From Nocardiopsis sp. NRRL B-16309 (GTDB lineage Bacteria > Actinomycetota > Actinomycetes > Streptosporangiales > Streptosporangiaceae): DNA of 64,000 bases. Below, piece after piece: positions 17,322 to 26,020 of this stretch. The notes below the pieces were generated by a model. That model made no database searches, had not been told where the DNA came from, and saw nothing but the letters and a program-made list of their open reading frames with translations. The stretch is taken from NCBI RefSeq assembly GCF_001279585.1, contig NZ_LGEC01000002.1, forward strand, positions 199,584 to 263,583, given 5' to 3'. Each line of letters starts with the position of its first letter. Position 1 is the stretch's first letter. The translations under genes were made by a program, and so were the position numbers.

Positions 17322-17402
17322 GGGAACACCGAGAGCACCAAGAACACCGGGAGCACCAGGAGCACCGGGAACACCGGGAGCACCGGGAACACCGGGAACA
17401 CC
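17322..17402. repeat. Nine tandem copies of a 9-bp unit (GGGAACACC type)
   Basis: Nine consecutive 9-bp units, all ending CACC, with GGGAA, GGGAG, GAGAG, AAGAA and AGGAG variants. Read on the minus strand in the frame of the adjacent 90-residue ORF they encode collagen-like Gly-Val-Pro/Gly-Ala-Pro triplets. The unit is a multiple of three, so copy number can change without shifting frame. Confidence 0.85.
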
Positions 17403-18005
17403 GACTCACGTTTCACCCACGGGGCACACCGGTCCGGCTTCCACTCCACGCGCTCCACGCCCCGGCCGCCCGACCGCCCGGCCGGCGTCCGGGCGGCCAC
17501 CGCCGGGACCACCCGGACGCGGACACCGCCGGACCACGGAACGGACGCCGGTGCGGAGCCGAACGGCGGGTCCGGTCATCGGCGGCGGGTCCGACCGGAA
17601 GGCGGCCGCCCCTGTGACAGGAACGGCCATGAATGGTGACGGGACCCGAAGAATGGGGGCGGCGCCGGACCGAAAGGGGGCGGGCAGCGGGAACGGCCCC
17701 GTCGCTTCGGGCGCCGAATGATCGCCCCCTCCGGTGCCGACCGGGTGAAGGGCGGGCGAACGAGCGGGCAGCTCCCGCGGTCGACGTGACGCCCCACGGA
17801 CCCCGCGACACGCCACGCGTCCGGCGCATGACCCTGTGCCATCACCGGTGGTCTACCCAGGGCGGCTTCCGCTGGTGTTTATTCCCGGGTCGCGGTGTCG
17901 AGAGGCTGACATCGGGCACCCCGCGCACTGGCTGATAGCTTGCTCGGTAGCGATCCCATCGCTGGTAAGCACGACGATTCACGTCACTGGAAAGGTGCAT
18001 CAGAG
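17403..18005. other. 603-bp stretch without a convincing gene upstream of sodA
   Basis: Open frames here give Arg/Pro/Gly-rich products with no domain. The last 150 bp, less GC-rich, should hold the sodA promoter, but I cannot place the boxes with confidence and see no Nur- or Fur-type palindrome. Confidence 0.4.
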
Positions 18006-18617
18006 ATGTCTGCGCCGTACTCGCTGCCCGAACTCACCTACGACTACGCGGCCCTGGAGCCGTGGATCTCCGGTCAGATCATGGAGCTCCACCACTCCAA
18101 GCACCACGCCGCCTACGTCGCCGGTGCCAACACCGCGCTGGAGAAGATGGCGGAGGCCCGGGAGTCCGGCGACTTCGGCACCATCCCCATGCTCGAGAAG
18201 AACCTCGCGTTCCACCTCGGCGGCCACGTCAACCACTCGATCTTCTGGCAGAACCTCTCGCCCGAGGGCGGCGACAAGCCGACCGGCGAGCTGGCCTCGG
18301 CCATCGACGACCAGTTCGGCTCCTTCGACGCCTTCCGCGGGCACTTCGGCGCGGCGGCCAACAGCATCCAGGGCTCGGGCTGGGCGATCCTCGCCTGGGA
18401 GCCCCTGGGCCAGCGCCTGATCATCGAGCAGCTCTACGACCAGCAGGCGAACATCCCGCACAGCACCACCCCGCTGCTGATGCTGGACATGTGGGAGCAC
18501 GCGTTCTACCTGCAGTACAAGAACGTCAAGGCCGAGTACGTCAAGGCCTTCTGGAACGTCGTCAACTGGGCCGACGTCCAGGCGCGCCTGGAGAAGGCCC
18601 GCTCGGTCGAGTTCTAG
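18006..18617 (+). CDS. sodA: Superoxide dismutase, Mn-type (Fe/Mn family)
   Basis: Detoxifies superoxide to H2O2 and O2 in the cytoplasm. 203 residues, standard for the family. Metal ligands are visible as the His in MELHHSKHHAAYV, the His in LGGHVNHSIFW, and Asp and His of the signature DMWEHAFYLQYKNV near the end. The Gly-Gly before HVNHSIFW together with Gln in YDQQANIP is the pattern of manganese rather than iron enzymes, though metal choice cannot be settled from sequence. ATG at 18006 follows GGAAAGG 10 bases upstream. A hairpin terminator follows. Confidence 0.96.
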   Translation: MSAPYSLPELTYDYAALEPWISGQIMELHHSKHHAAYVAGANTALEKMAEARESGDFGTIPMLEKNLAFHLGGHVNHSIFWQNLSPEGGDKPTGELASAIDDQFGSFDAFRGHFGAAANSIQGSGWAILAWEPLGQRLIIEQLYDQQANIPHSTTPLLMLDMWEHAFYLQYKNVKAEYVKAFWNVVNWADVQARLEKARSVEF

Positions 18618-18705
18618 GACGGCGCGCCCGAGCGGCGCGCCCAGTGCGGGCGTCACCGCACGCCTGCCCGGACACGGCGGGCACGGCACGGGCCGCGTGA
18701 CGCAA

Positions 18706-18736
18706 GGGCGGCACCACCCCCCGGGTGGTGCCGCCC
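18706..18736. terminator. Bidirectional hairpin terminator between sodA and the MocR gene
   Basis: A perfect 14-bp stem (18706-18719 with 18723-18736) with a 3-base loop, between convergent genes. Confidence 0.75.
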
Positions 18737-18759
18737 TCGTGCTGCGGGGGGACCGGCGC

Positions 18760-20235
18760 TCAGACGACCAGGCGGTCCGGGTCCTCGACCACGGGTCCGT
18801 GCCGGTCGAGTTCGCGCCAGGCGCGGCCGAGCCGCCAGACCAGCTCCCGGGCGGTGTCCTCGTCGAAGGCGAAGGGCAGGCGGAAGTACTCGTCGTAGCG
18901 CCCGTCCTCCGCGGCCGACATCATCGGGCCGGGGATCAGCTCGACGTCGTGGCACAGGGCCACCTGCGCGAACGCACGGGCGTCGACCCCGGGCAGCTTC
19001 ACCCACAGGGCGGCTCCGCCGTCGGGGCGCTGCCACTCCCAGGTGGGCACGGCCTCGCGCAGCAGCGCCTCCATCCGGTGCAGTGCCTCACGCAGGTGCT
19101 CGGAACGCGCGGCGGCCAGTTCGTCGTAGCGCGGCAGCAGGCGCACCGCGACGCCCTGGTCGAGCAGAGGACTGCCCAGGTCGGCCAGGACCTTGCGGCG
19201 GCTGAGCCGCATGGCGATCTCCACGGGGGCCCGCAGCCAGCCCAGGCGCAGCCCGGCCCACCCCACCTTGGTCAGCGACTCGACGGTGATGACCTCCGTC
19301 CCGCGCGGGGCGAACGCGGCGAGCGGCGGCGGCTCCCCCTCGGCGCGCAGGCCGGTGAAGGCGCTGTCCTCCAGCACGGGCGTGCCGTACCGGGCGGCCA
19401 GTTCGCCGATCTCGCGCCGCCGCGCCGCGCTCATGAGCCGCCCGGTGGGGTTGTGGTACGACGGCATCACGTACAGCAGGTGGGGCGTGTACTCGGCGAT
19501 GGCCCGGCGGAGCGCGTTCGGGTCGATGCCCTGTTCGTCCAGCGGCACCGGGTGGAAGGCCGCCCCCCGGTCGCGCATGAGGTCCAGGCACCCCGCGAAC
19601 CCGGGGTCCTCCGTGACCACGGGGGACCCCTTGCGCAGGTAGAGCTGGGAGACGAGGGCGACGGCCTGGTGCGCGCCGGTGGTGACGACGATCTGGTCGG
19701 GCGAGGTGGGCAGCCCCTGCCGCTCGTAGTGGTCGGCGATGGCCTCGCGCAGGACGAGCAGCCCGCGCGGCTGGTAGCTCTCCTCCGCCATGAGGGCGGG
19801 CAGGTCGTGCTCGGCGACCTCGCGGACGGCCTCTCCCACGATGTCCAGTGCCGGGGTGCGCATGCAGGCCACCGAGATGACGCGCGGCGTCTCCCTCAGC
19901 AGGTTCTGGTACATCGGGTTGGCGAGACTGCCGGGCACCCAGCCGTCCCCGCGGACCGGGCCCACGCTGGCGCTGACGCGCGTGCCGCTGCCCTGCCGGC
20001 TCTCCAGGACGCCCTCCGCGCGCAGGGCGTCGTAGGCGGAGACCACCGTGGTGCGGCTGAGCCGCAGCGCGGCGGCCAGCGCCCGCTCGGAGGGCAGCCG
20101 CTCCCCGGCCAGGACGGTGCCCTGGGTGACGAGGCCGTGCAGGGCGTCGGCGAGGCGCCGGTAGAGCGCGCCGCTGCCGGCCGACCAGGCGCCGAGGTGG
20201 TCCACCAACACGCCGACTTCGCGAGAAGAGTCCAT
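18760..20235 (-). CDS. MocR-family regulator (GntR HTH fused to class I aminotransferase domain)
   Basis: A 491-residue fusion typical of MocR/PdxR regulators. Residues 15-85 form the GntR winged helix (LYRRLADALHGLV, LPSERALAAALRLSRTTV, YDALRAEGVLESRQGSGTRV). From about residue 120 it is a fold-type I aminotransferase, with PSYHNPTGRL and the PLP Schiff-base Lys at 323 in ESLTKVGWAG. Such proteins sense PLP or an amino-acid adduct and often control a divergent gene. ATG at 20235 has GGAG 6 bases upstream. The divergent DUF3291 gene starts 122 bp away, making it the most likely target along with autoregulation. Confidence 0.92.
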   Translation of the reverse strand: MDSSREVGVLVDHLGAWSAGSGALYRRLADALHGLVTQGTVLAGERLPSERALAAALRLSRTTVVSAYDALRAEGVLESRQGSGTRVSASVGPVRGDGWVPGSLANPMYQNLLRETPRVISVACMRTPALDIVGEAVREVAEHDLPALMAEESYQPRGLLVLREAIADHYERQGLPTSPDQIVVTTGAHQAVALVSQLYLRKGSPVVTEDPGFAGCLDLMRDRGAAFHPVPLDEQGIDPNALRRAIAEYTPHLLYVMPSYHNPTGRLMSAARRREIGELAARYGTPVLEDSAFTGLRAEGEPPPLAAFAPRGTEVITVESLTKVGWAGLRLGWLRAPVEIAMRLSRRKVLADLGSPLLDQGVAVRLLPRYDELAAARSEHLREALHRMEALLREAVPTWEWQRPDGGAALWVKLPGVDARAFAQVALCHDVELIPGPMMSAAEDGRYDEYFRLPFAFDEDTARELVWRLGRAWRELDRHGPVVEDPDRLVV

Positions 20236-20242
20236 TTACCGC

Positions 20243-20279
20243 TCCATTGGATCTGTCTGGATGGACCGCGTCTCTCCAT
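20243..20279. promoter_or_regulatory. Candidate MocR operator region
   Basis: The 121-bp divergent gap holds TCCAT (20243 and 20275) and its complement ATGGA (20261), plus two direct TGGAT copies 10 bp apart. MocR proteins often bind short direct repeats; assignment is by position only. Confidence 0.4.
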
Positions 20280-20356
20280 ACTGGCATCACCGGAAGGGAT
20301 ACCACCAGCACCAAAGTGGCCCCTTCATTGCCAGTCCACTCTTCTGGGGAGAACCG

Positions 20357-20848
20357 ATGCCGTCCCTGATCCCGCACCAGCGCACCTCGGTCCGCCACTC
20401 GGTGCCGACCGCCCGGTCGGCACCCGCGCCCGTGTCGGGGGCGGTGCTCGCCGAGGCGAGGACCCTCACCACCCCTGACGGCGACCACTGCGCGCTGTTC
20501 TCACTGGTCCTGGCCATGCGCCGACGCGCCGAGGACCATTCCGGGTACCTGGAGGAGGTCCATTTCTCCGACGAGGGGAACCGCGTGCGGATCGTGTCGC
20601 GGTGGCGGTCGGCCGAGGAGCTGCGGGTCTTCGTGGAGCAGGCGCACGACGACCTGCTCGACTACCGGGCGGCGAGCGGCGGCTTCCCCACGGTGGAGCG
20701 GACCCTGTGGTGGTCGCCGGCCGACACGGAGGTGACGGCGGCGGAAGCCGACCGGCGCACCGAGCACCTGCGCGCGTACGGCCCGGGTCCCTACGCCTTC
20801 ACCCTGGCCGCCCCCGTCCCCAGGCCCGCGGAGCCGCGGGTGACGTGA
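20357..20848 (+). CDS. DUF3291-family protein
   Basis: A 163-residue protein. Residues 40-155 fit the DUF3291 pattern, a dimeric alpha/beta-barrel related to antibiotic-biosynthesis monooxygenases: RWRSAEELRVFVE, then ERTLWWSPADTEVTAAEADRRTEHLRAYGPGPYAFTL, where the WW-P and final GP-PYAFT stretches are characteristic. The N-terminal 30 residues are Ser/Ala/Pro-rich and may be disordered. ATG at 20357 has GGGGAGAA 3-9 bases upstream. No reaction is known for this family to my knowledge. Divergence from the MocR gene suggests co-regulation. Confidence 0.78.
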   Translation: MPSLIPHQRTSVRHSVPTARSAPAPVSGAVLAEARTLTTPDGDHCALFSLVLAMRRRAEDHSGYLEEVHFSDEGNRVRIVSRWRSAEELRVFVEQAHDDLLDYRAASGGFPTVERTLWWSPADTEVTAAEADRRTEHLRAYGPGPYAFTLAAPVPRPAEPRVT

Positions 20849-20906
20849 CGGAGACGACCGGTCCCGCCTGCCAGGGACGAGCAGGTGGGCTTCGGGGCCG
20901 GTGGGG

Positions 20907-21623
20907 TCAGGCGGGATGGCGCGCCGTGAAGGCGGCGGCGTCCCAGGTGCCGCCCAGACCCGGGGCCAACGCTGCCCGGGCGGTGTCGGCGAACGCGGGG
21001 GCGTCCAGGCCGCCGCTGCCCTCGGGGACGGCGCCGAGCAGCGGTCCGGCGCCCATGGTCGGCAGGTCCGCCAGGTTGCAGCGCTCCGCCAGGTCCGGCT
21101 CGCGCGGCCAGGAGCCCACCACGACGCCGACCGGCCCCAGGCCGCGGGCGCGCAGTGCCTCGCCGGTCAGCGCCGTGGCGTTGAGCGTGCCCAGGTCGGG
21201 CCGGGCCACCACCAGGACCGGCGCGGACAACAGGACGGCCGCGTCGGCGAGGGTCTCGCGCTCGGCGTTCAGCCGCACCAGCAGTCCGCCCGCACCCTCG
21301 ACCAGTACCAGGTCGTGGTCGGCGGTCAGGCGCACGGCGGCGTCCGCGACCTCCTCCGCCCGCACGCACCCGGCGCCGCACCGGGCGGCGGCGGTCGCCG
21401 GGGCCAGGGGGTCCGGATAGCGGACGAGTTCCGCGGTGGTCACGCCCGGGGCCAGCCGCGCGACCTCGGCCGCGTCCCCCGGCTCCCTCGCGGCGACCCC
21501 CGTCTGCGCGGGCTTGAGGACCGCCACCCGCCGTCCGGCGTCCCGTGCCGCGGCGGCGATCGCCGCCGTGACCACGGTCTTGCCCACCTCGGTGCCGGTC
21601 CCGGTCACCACGAGCAGGCTCAC
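20907..21623 (-). CDS. bioD: Dethiobiotin synthetase
   Basis: ATP-dependent ring closure of 7,8-diaminopelargonate with CO2 to dethiobiotin. 238 residues. The P-loop is GTGTEVGKTVV at residues 7-17, the substrate Lys is in VLKPAQTG, and the Mg/loop motif is VEGAGGLLVRL near residue 112. The GTG start overlaps the bioA stop by 4 bases (GTGA), so the two are co-translated. The longer frame reading back through bioA is not credible. Confidence 0.95.
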   Translation of the reverse strand: MSLLVVTGTGTEVGKTVVTAAIAAAARDAGRRVAVLKPAQTGVAAREPGDAAEVARLAPGVTTAELVRYPDPLAPATAAARCGAGCVRAEEVADAAVRLTADHDLVLVEGAGGLLVRLNAERETLADAAVLLSAPVLVVARPDLGTLNATALTGEALRARGLGPVGVVVGSWPREPDLAERCNLADLPTMGAGPLLGAVPEGSGGLDAPAFADTARAALAPGLGGTWDAAAFTARHPA

Positions 21624-22936
21624 CGCGCCCCCAGCGAAGCCTCGGCCGCGGCGACCATCCCCGCCGCGATCACCGCGACGTCCTCGTCGGTGCACACGTA
21701 GGGCGGCATGGCGTAGACGTGGTGGCGGAAGGGGCGCAACCACACCCCCGAGGCCACGGCGGCGCGCGTGGCCTCGCGCATGCGCACCGGTTCGTCGAGC
21801 TCCACGACGCCGATCGCGCCGAGCACGCGCACCTCGCGCACCCCCGGCAGCGACTCGGCCGCCGCCAGCCCCTCGCGCAGCCCGGACTCGATCCGCCGCA
21901 CGTCGGACCGCCAGTCGCCGCCGGTGAGCAGTTCGATCGAGGCCAGGGCGGTGGCGCAGGCCAGCGGGTTGCCCATGAACGTGGGCCCGTGCGCCAGGAC
22001 CGGCACCTCCCCCTCGGCGATGCCACGGGCCACCCGGCCCGTGCACAGGGTGGCGGCCAGGGTGAGGTAGCCGCCGGTCAGCGCCTTGCCCAGGCACATG
22101 ATGTCGGGCGTGACCCCGGCGTGGTCGGCGGCGAACAGCTCACCGGTGCGCCCGAAACCCGTGGCGATCTCGTCGAAGACCAGCAGCAGGCCGTGCTCGT
22201 CGGCGATCCGTCTCAGCTCGCGCAGATGGCCGGGATGGTGGAAGCGCATCCCGCCCGCGCCCTGGACCACGGGCTCCACGATCACGGCGGCCAGGGTGTC
22301 GGCGTTCTCCGCGGCCAACCGCTCGAACTCCGCCGCCCAGGCCGGATCCACCGGGGCGTCGAAGCCCGCGGGCGGCCGGGGAGCGTGCACCTGGCGCGGC
22401 AGGACGTCGTCCCACAGGGAGTGCATGCCGCCGTCGGGGTCGCACACGCTCATCGCGTGGAACGTGTCGCCGTGGTAGCCGCCCCGCCAGGTCAGGAAGC
22501 GGCGCCGCTCGGGGCGGCCGGTGGAGCGGTGGTACTGGAGGCACATCTTCATCGCGACCTCCACCGACACCGAGCCGGAGTCGGCGAGGAAGACGTGCTC
22601 CAGCCCGTCCGGGGTGATCTCGACCAGGGTGCGGCCCAGCTCCGCGGCGGGGCCGTGGGTCAGCCCGCCGAACATCACGTGGCCGAACGCGTCCACCTGC
22701 CCCCGTACCGCCGCGTCCAGCGCGGGGTGCCCGTAGCCGTGGATCGCCGACCACCACGACGCCATCCCGTCGACGACACTGTGCGTCGCGCCGTCCGACC
22801 ACAGGTCCAGACGCGTGCCCCGCGCCCCGGTGACCACGTACGGCTCCTCGGCGGCGGGGACGGTCGTGTACGGGTGCCAGAGGTGGGCGCGGTCCGCGGC
22901 GCGCACGCGCGCGGGATCGAGAGGGGTCGACGTCAT
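21620..22936 (-). CDS. bioA: Adenosylmethionine-8-amino-7-oxononanoate aminotransferase
   Basis: PLP enzyme that makes 7,8-diaminopelargonate using SAM as amino donor. 438 residues. The start LWHPYTTVP and GASWWSAIHGYGHP-like region are BioA hallmarks, with GGYHGDTFHAMS, the PLP aspartate in VFDEIATGFGRTG, and the Schiff-base Lys at 284 in CLGKALTGGYL. HGPTFMGNPLACA completes the signature. ATG at 22936 is taken because the frame further upstream is low-complexity and enters the divergent bioF leader. It is the first gene of a bioA-bioD operon. Confidence 0.96.
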   Translation of the reverse strand: MTSTPLDPARVRAADRAHLWHPYTTVPAAEEPYVVTGARGTRLDLWSDGATHSVVDGMASWWSAIHGYGHPALDAAVRGQVDAFGHVMFGGLTHGPAAELGRTLVEITPDGLEHVFLADSGSVSVEVAMKMCLQYHRSTGRPERRRFLTWRGGYHGDTFHAMSVCDPDGGMHSLWDDVLPRQVHAPRPPAGFDAPVDPAWAAEFERLAAENADTLAAVIVEPVVQGAGGMRFHHPGHLRELRRIADEHGLLLVFDEIATGFGRTGELFAADHAGVTPDIMCLGKALTGGYLTLAATLCTGRVARGIAEGEVPVLAHGPTFMGNPLACATALASIELLTGGDWRSDVRRIESGLREGLAAAESLPGVREVRVLGAIGVVELDEPVRMREATRAAVASGVWLRPFRHHVYAMPPYVCTDEDVAVIAAGMVAAAEASLGAR

Positions 22937-23270
22937 GGTGCCCCATTGTTCACCGGGCGCGCCGGCGGCGGCCACGTGGGCGCCGCCAGGAATCGCGGCC
23001 GAACTTTGTGGGCTTCCGCGGGTGACGGTCCCGTGCCCGAACGGCAGAGTCGTAGAGGCCTCCCTGGCACGTGGACCGGACCGTCCCAGCGTGATTGGCC
23101 GCCGCTGGGCCGGTTCCGCCCGCGGTGCGCGACGGCCGGGACCGCCGCGTCCGCGCGCCGCCCGCGCCTCCTGGTGCCGGGCCCCGTCCCCCTCGCCCGA
23201 CACCGCGTGCGCCGGTCCCGCCACCGACCGCGTGCGTCGGCCCCGCCACCGACACGAGGAGACCACCGAC
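22937..23270. promoter_or_regulatory. Divergent control region between bioA and bioF
   Basis: A 334-bp gap that must drive both arms of the biotin locus. GGTGAACAATG on the minus strand just before bioA resembles a half-site of BioQ-type operators (TGAAC core), but a full palindrome is not seen. The bioF side holds a 25-bp tandem duplication. Confidence 0.35.
23203..23252 (+). repeat. Tandem 25-bp duplication in the bioF leader
   Basis: Units 23203-23227 and 23228-23252 agree at 23 of 25 bases and end just before the bioF ribosome binding site region. Confidence 0.8.
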
Positions 23271-24509
23271 ATGGACAGCGCCGCGACCACCGCGCCACCG
23301 CGCCCCTGGCCCCTGCGCGCCGGCCGCCCGGGACCGGCCGGGTCCGGCCCGTCCCTGCCCTTCGCGTGGTTGGACGGAGCCGCCCGCCGGCGCGCCGAGG
23401 CGGGTCTGACCCGCCGCACGGTGCCGCGCTCGGTCGACGACGGGCTCCTGGACCTGGCGGGCAACGACTACCTGGGCCTGCTGCGCCACCCGGACGTGGT
23501 GCGCGCGGCGGCCGGGGCCGCCTACGCCTGGGGGGCCGGGGCCGGGGGATCGCGCCTGGTGACGGGGGACACCGAACTGCACGGGGAGCTGGAGCGCGAG
23601 CTGGCCGACTTCTACGGCACCGAGGCCGCGCTCGTGTTCTCCTCCGGCTACGCGGCCAACCTCGCGATGGTCTCGGCTCTGGCCGCCCCCGACGGCGGGG
23701 ACGCGCCCCTGGTGGTGTGCGACCGCTACAACCACGCCTCGCTGATCGACGCCACCCGGCTGGCCAAGGCCTCCGGCGCCCGGGTGGCGGTCTTCGACCA
23801 CGCCGACCCCGAACACGCCGCCGCGGCGCTGGAGGGCGCGCGCGACCGTGCCCTGCTGCTGAGCGACACGGTCTTCTCGGTGGACGGCGACCTCACCGAC
23901 GTGGCCCGGCTGGCGGAGACGGCGCGCGGGACGGACGGCACCGCCCTGCTCCTGGACGACGCGCACGGCCTGGGCGTCGTGGGTCCGGGAGGGCGCGGCG
24001 CGCTCACCCTCGCCGGGCTGCGCGGGGCCCGCGACGTCGTGGTGTCGGTGACGCTGTCCAAGTCCCTGGGCGCGCAGGGCGGCGCCGTGCTCGGTCCGCG
24101 CCGGGTCGTCCGGCACCTGGTGGAGACCGCCCGCACGTTCGTGTTCGACACGGGGCTGGCACCGGCCTCGGTGGGCGCGGCGCTGGCGGCCCTGCGCGTG
24201 CTGCGGGCCGAACCCGAGCGCGCCGAGGCGGTACGGGGCCGGGCCGCGGAGCTGTCGGAGGGGCTGCGCGAGCGCGGGCTGACGGTGAGCACGCCGGACG
24301 CGGCCGTGGTGTCGGTGATCGCCCCGTCCCGCGAGTCCGCGCTCGCCTGGCGCTCGGCCTGCCTGGAGGCGGGCGTGCGCGTGGGGTGCTTCCGCCCGCC
24401 GTCGGTGCCCGACGGGCGGTCGCGGCTGCGGCTGACCGCCCGCGCGACCCTGGACGACGCCGCGGTGCGCCGGGTGCTCGACGTCGTCTCCACCACCCGA
24501 CCCGGGTAG
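23271..24509 (+). CDS. bioF: 8-amino-7-oxononanoate synthase
   Basis: PLP enzyme joining pimeloyl-ACP (or -CoA) with L-alanine, the first committed step of biotin ring assembly. 412 residues. Family motifs are LDLAGNDYLGLLRHP near residue 60, GAGGSRLVTG, LELE-like region followed by ALVFSSGYAAN, DDAHGLGVVG (cofactor Asp and His), and the Schiff-base Lys at 264 in VTLSKSLGAQGG. ATG at 23271 has CGAGGAG 9 bases upstream. It is divergent from bioA-bioD. bioB, needed for the last step, must be elsewhere. Confidence 0.95.
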   Translation: MDSAATTAPPRPWPLRAGRPGPAGSGPSLPFAWLDGAARRRAEAGLTRRTVPRSVDDGLLDLAGNDYLGLLRHPDVVRAAAGAAYAWGAGAGGSRLVTGDTELHGELERELADFYGTEAALVFSSGYAANLAMVSALAAPDGGDAPLVVCDRYNHASLIDATRLAKASGARVAVFDHADPEHAAAALEGARDRALLLSDTVFSVDGDLTDVARLAETARGTDGTALLLDDAHGLGVVGPGGRGALTLAGLRGARDVVVSVTLSKSLGAQGGAVLGPRRVVRHLVETARTFVFDTGLAPASVGAALAALRVLRAEPERAEAVRGRAAELSEGLRERGLTVSTPDAAVVSVIAPSRESALAWRSACLEAGVRVGCFRPPSVPDGRSRLRLTARATLDDAAVRRVLDVVSTTRPG

Positions 24510-24552
24510 CCTGGCCCATGCTGGAGCCCTTGTTCGGGAGGCGGTAGCAGCG

Positions 24553-25917
24553 GTGTCTGAGCGTGGTGACGACGGTTCCGGGGCGGAGACCCCCGAGAAT
24601 CCGCCCGGGTCCCCCTCCGACGACGCCCGGGCCGGTGACGGCGCGCGTGCGGGCGATCACGCTCCCGCGGAGGAGCCCGCGCGTTGGGAGGAGCCGGCGA
24701 CGACCGACGGTTCCGGAGCGGACGGCGCGGCTTCGGCCGCGGCCGAACCGCGCCGGCCCCGCGGGCGGCGCAGGGCCCGCATCGCCCTCATCGCCAGTGC
24801 CGTCCTCGTCCTCTCCCTGATCGTCACCCTGGTCGTGCCCCCGGCCCGCGACGGCCTGGTCGACCTCTGGTGCGAGGTCACCGACGGCGTCTGCCCGGTC
24901 GAGGAACTCCCGCCCATCACCGAGGACGAGGACACCGACCCCCGGGTGCGCATGGAGCCGGAGGAGGCGGCGCTGTGGGGCAACTACGTGGCGCTGGGCG
25001 ACTCCTACTCCTCCGGCGACGGCGCGGGCGACTACGACCCCGCCACCGCCGAACCGGGCGGGTGCTGGCGGTCCGAGCACGCCTACTCCCGGCTCATCGA
25101 GCAGGAGTTCGACTTCGCCGGCGCGCTCGGCTTCTACGCCTGCAGCAGCCACCGGGCCACCCACATGCTGGAGCAGATCGGCACCCCGGAGTCGCAGATC
25201 GAGCGGGTCACCGAGCACACCTCGCTGGTCACGCTCGGCATCGGCGGCAACGACCTCGGCTTCATCCCCGTCCTGCGCACCTGCATCGTGCGGATGCCGC
25301 TGCTGGAGAACGGCGCCTGCCAGGCCCAGGAGGGGGAGATCGGACGGCGGCTCGACGCGTTCGAGGAGGACCTGGCCGAGGTGCTCGGAGAGATCCGCGA
25401 CCGCGCCCCCGACGCCCGCGTGCTCGTCCTGGGCTATCCGCGGCTGTTCCCCGAGGAGCCCCTGGGCATGTACTACACGCTGACCGTCAGCGACCAGGAG
25501 TGGTTGAACGGGATCGGCCAAGGCCTCAACGAGCGCATCCGCGACGTCGTGTACGAGGTCGACGGGCGGGTGTACGGACAGCGCCAGACCGGGAGCGTCG
25601 AGTTCGTCAACACCTACAGCGCCTTCAACGGCTACGAGGTCAACGCCGACGAGTCCTGGCTCAACGGCATCGTGCTCGGCCAGTTCGGTGAGGGACTGCG
25701 CGTGGACCGGGCGAGCTTCCACCCCACGGCACAGGGCCAGATGTCCATCGCCGACCGGGTCCGCCAACAGATCGAGGAGGGCCCCGAGCGCGTCCTCTAC
25801 GTGTCGCCGGAGACGCTGGCGACCGCCGAGCCCGACCAACTCGCGGCCGAACTCGGCGGTCCCCTGGCCCCCGTCATCGGGCCGCCCGCCCCCGGCTCCG
25901 CCGAGGACGGCGAGTAG
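24553..25917 (+). CDS. Membrane-anchored SGNH/GDSL-family hydrolase
   Basis: A 454-residue protein in three parts. Residues 1-75 are acidic and Pro/Ala/Gly-rich and presumably cytoplasmic. Residues 76-98 form one hydrophobic helix, after an Arg-rich flank. The rest is an extracellular SGNH hydrolase: block I YVALGDSYSSGDGAG (nucleophile Ser), block III GIGGNDLGF, block V FHPTAQGQ with the catalytic His. Cys residues in the loops suggest disulfides as in Streptomyces lipases. GTG at 24553 has GGAGG 11 bases upstream. The substrate is probably a lipid or acyl ester, not identifiable here. It begins 43 bp after bioF. Confidence 0.9.
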   Translation: MSERGDDGSGAETPENPPGSPSDDARAGDGARAGDHAPAEEPARWEEPATTDGSGADGAASAAAEPRRPRGRRRARIALIASAVLVLSLIVTLVVPPARDGLVDLWCEVTDGVCPVEELPPITEDEDTDPRVRMEPEEAALWGNYVALGDSYSSGDGAGDYDPATAEPGGCWRSEHAYSRLIEQEFDFAGALGFYACSSHRATHMLEQIGTPESQIERVTEHTSLVTLGIGGNDLGFIPVLRTCIVRMPLLENGACQAQEGEIGRRLDAFEEDLAEVLGEIRDRAPDARVLVLGYPRLFPEEPLGMYYTLTVSDQEWLNGIGQGLNERIRDVVYEVDGRVYGQRQTGSVEFVNTYSAFNGYEVNADESWLNGIVLGQFGEGLRVDRASFHPTAQGQMSIADRVRQQIEEGPERVLYVSPETLATAEPDQLAAELGGPLAPVIGPPAPGSAEDGE

Positions 25918-25923
25918 CGGGCG

Positions 25924-25985
25924 CCGCGGCCTTCCGGAGCGGTACCGCGGCCTTCCGGAACCGTACCGCGGCCTTCCGTGGCGCC
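25924..25985. repeat. Three tandem 21-bp units
   Basis: CCGCGGCCTTCCGG is repeated with a 21-bp period (25924, 25945, 25966), the third copy diverging at its end. It fills the gap between the convergent hydrolase and ornithine aminotransferase genes, where a terminator would be expected. Confidence 0.8.
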
Positions 25986-26020
25986 GCCGGGCCGTGCCCG
26001 ACGGCGCCACGCTCCCCGCC

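Noticed and set aside
17322..17402. CRISPR-like array
   Set aside because: Nine-base units without spacers; a minisatellite. No repeat-spacer pattern was seen anywhere in the window.
24519..24548. Nine-codon leader peptide before the SGNH gene
   Set aside because: It has an ATG and stop but no ribosome binding site or attenuator structure; likely chance.
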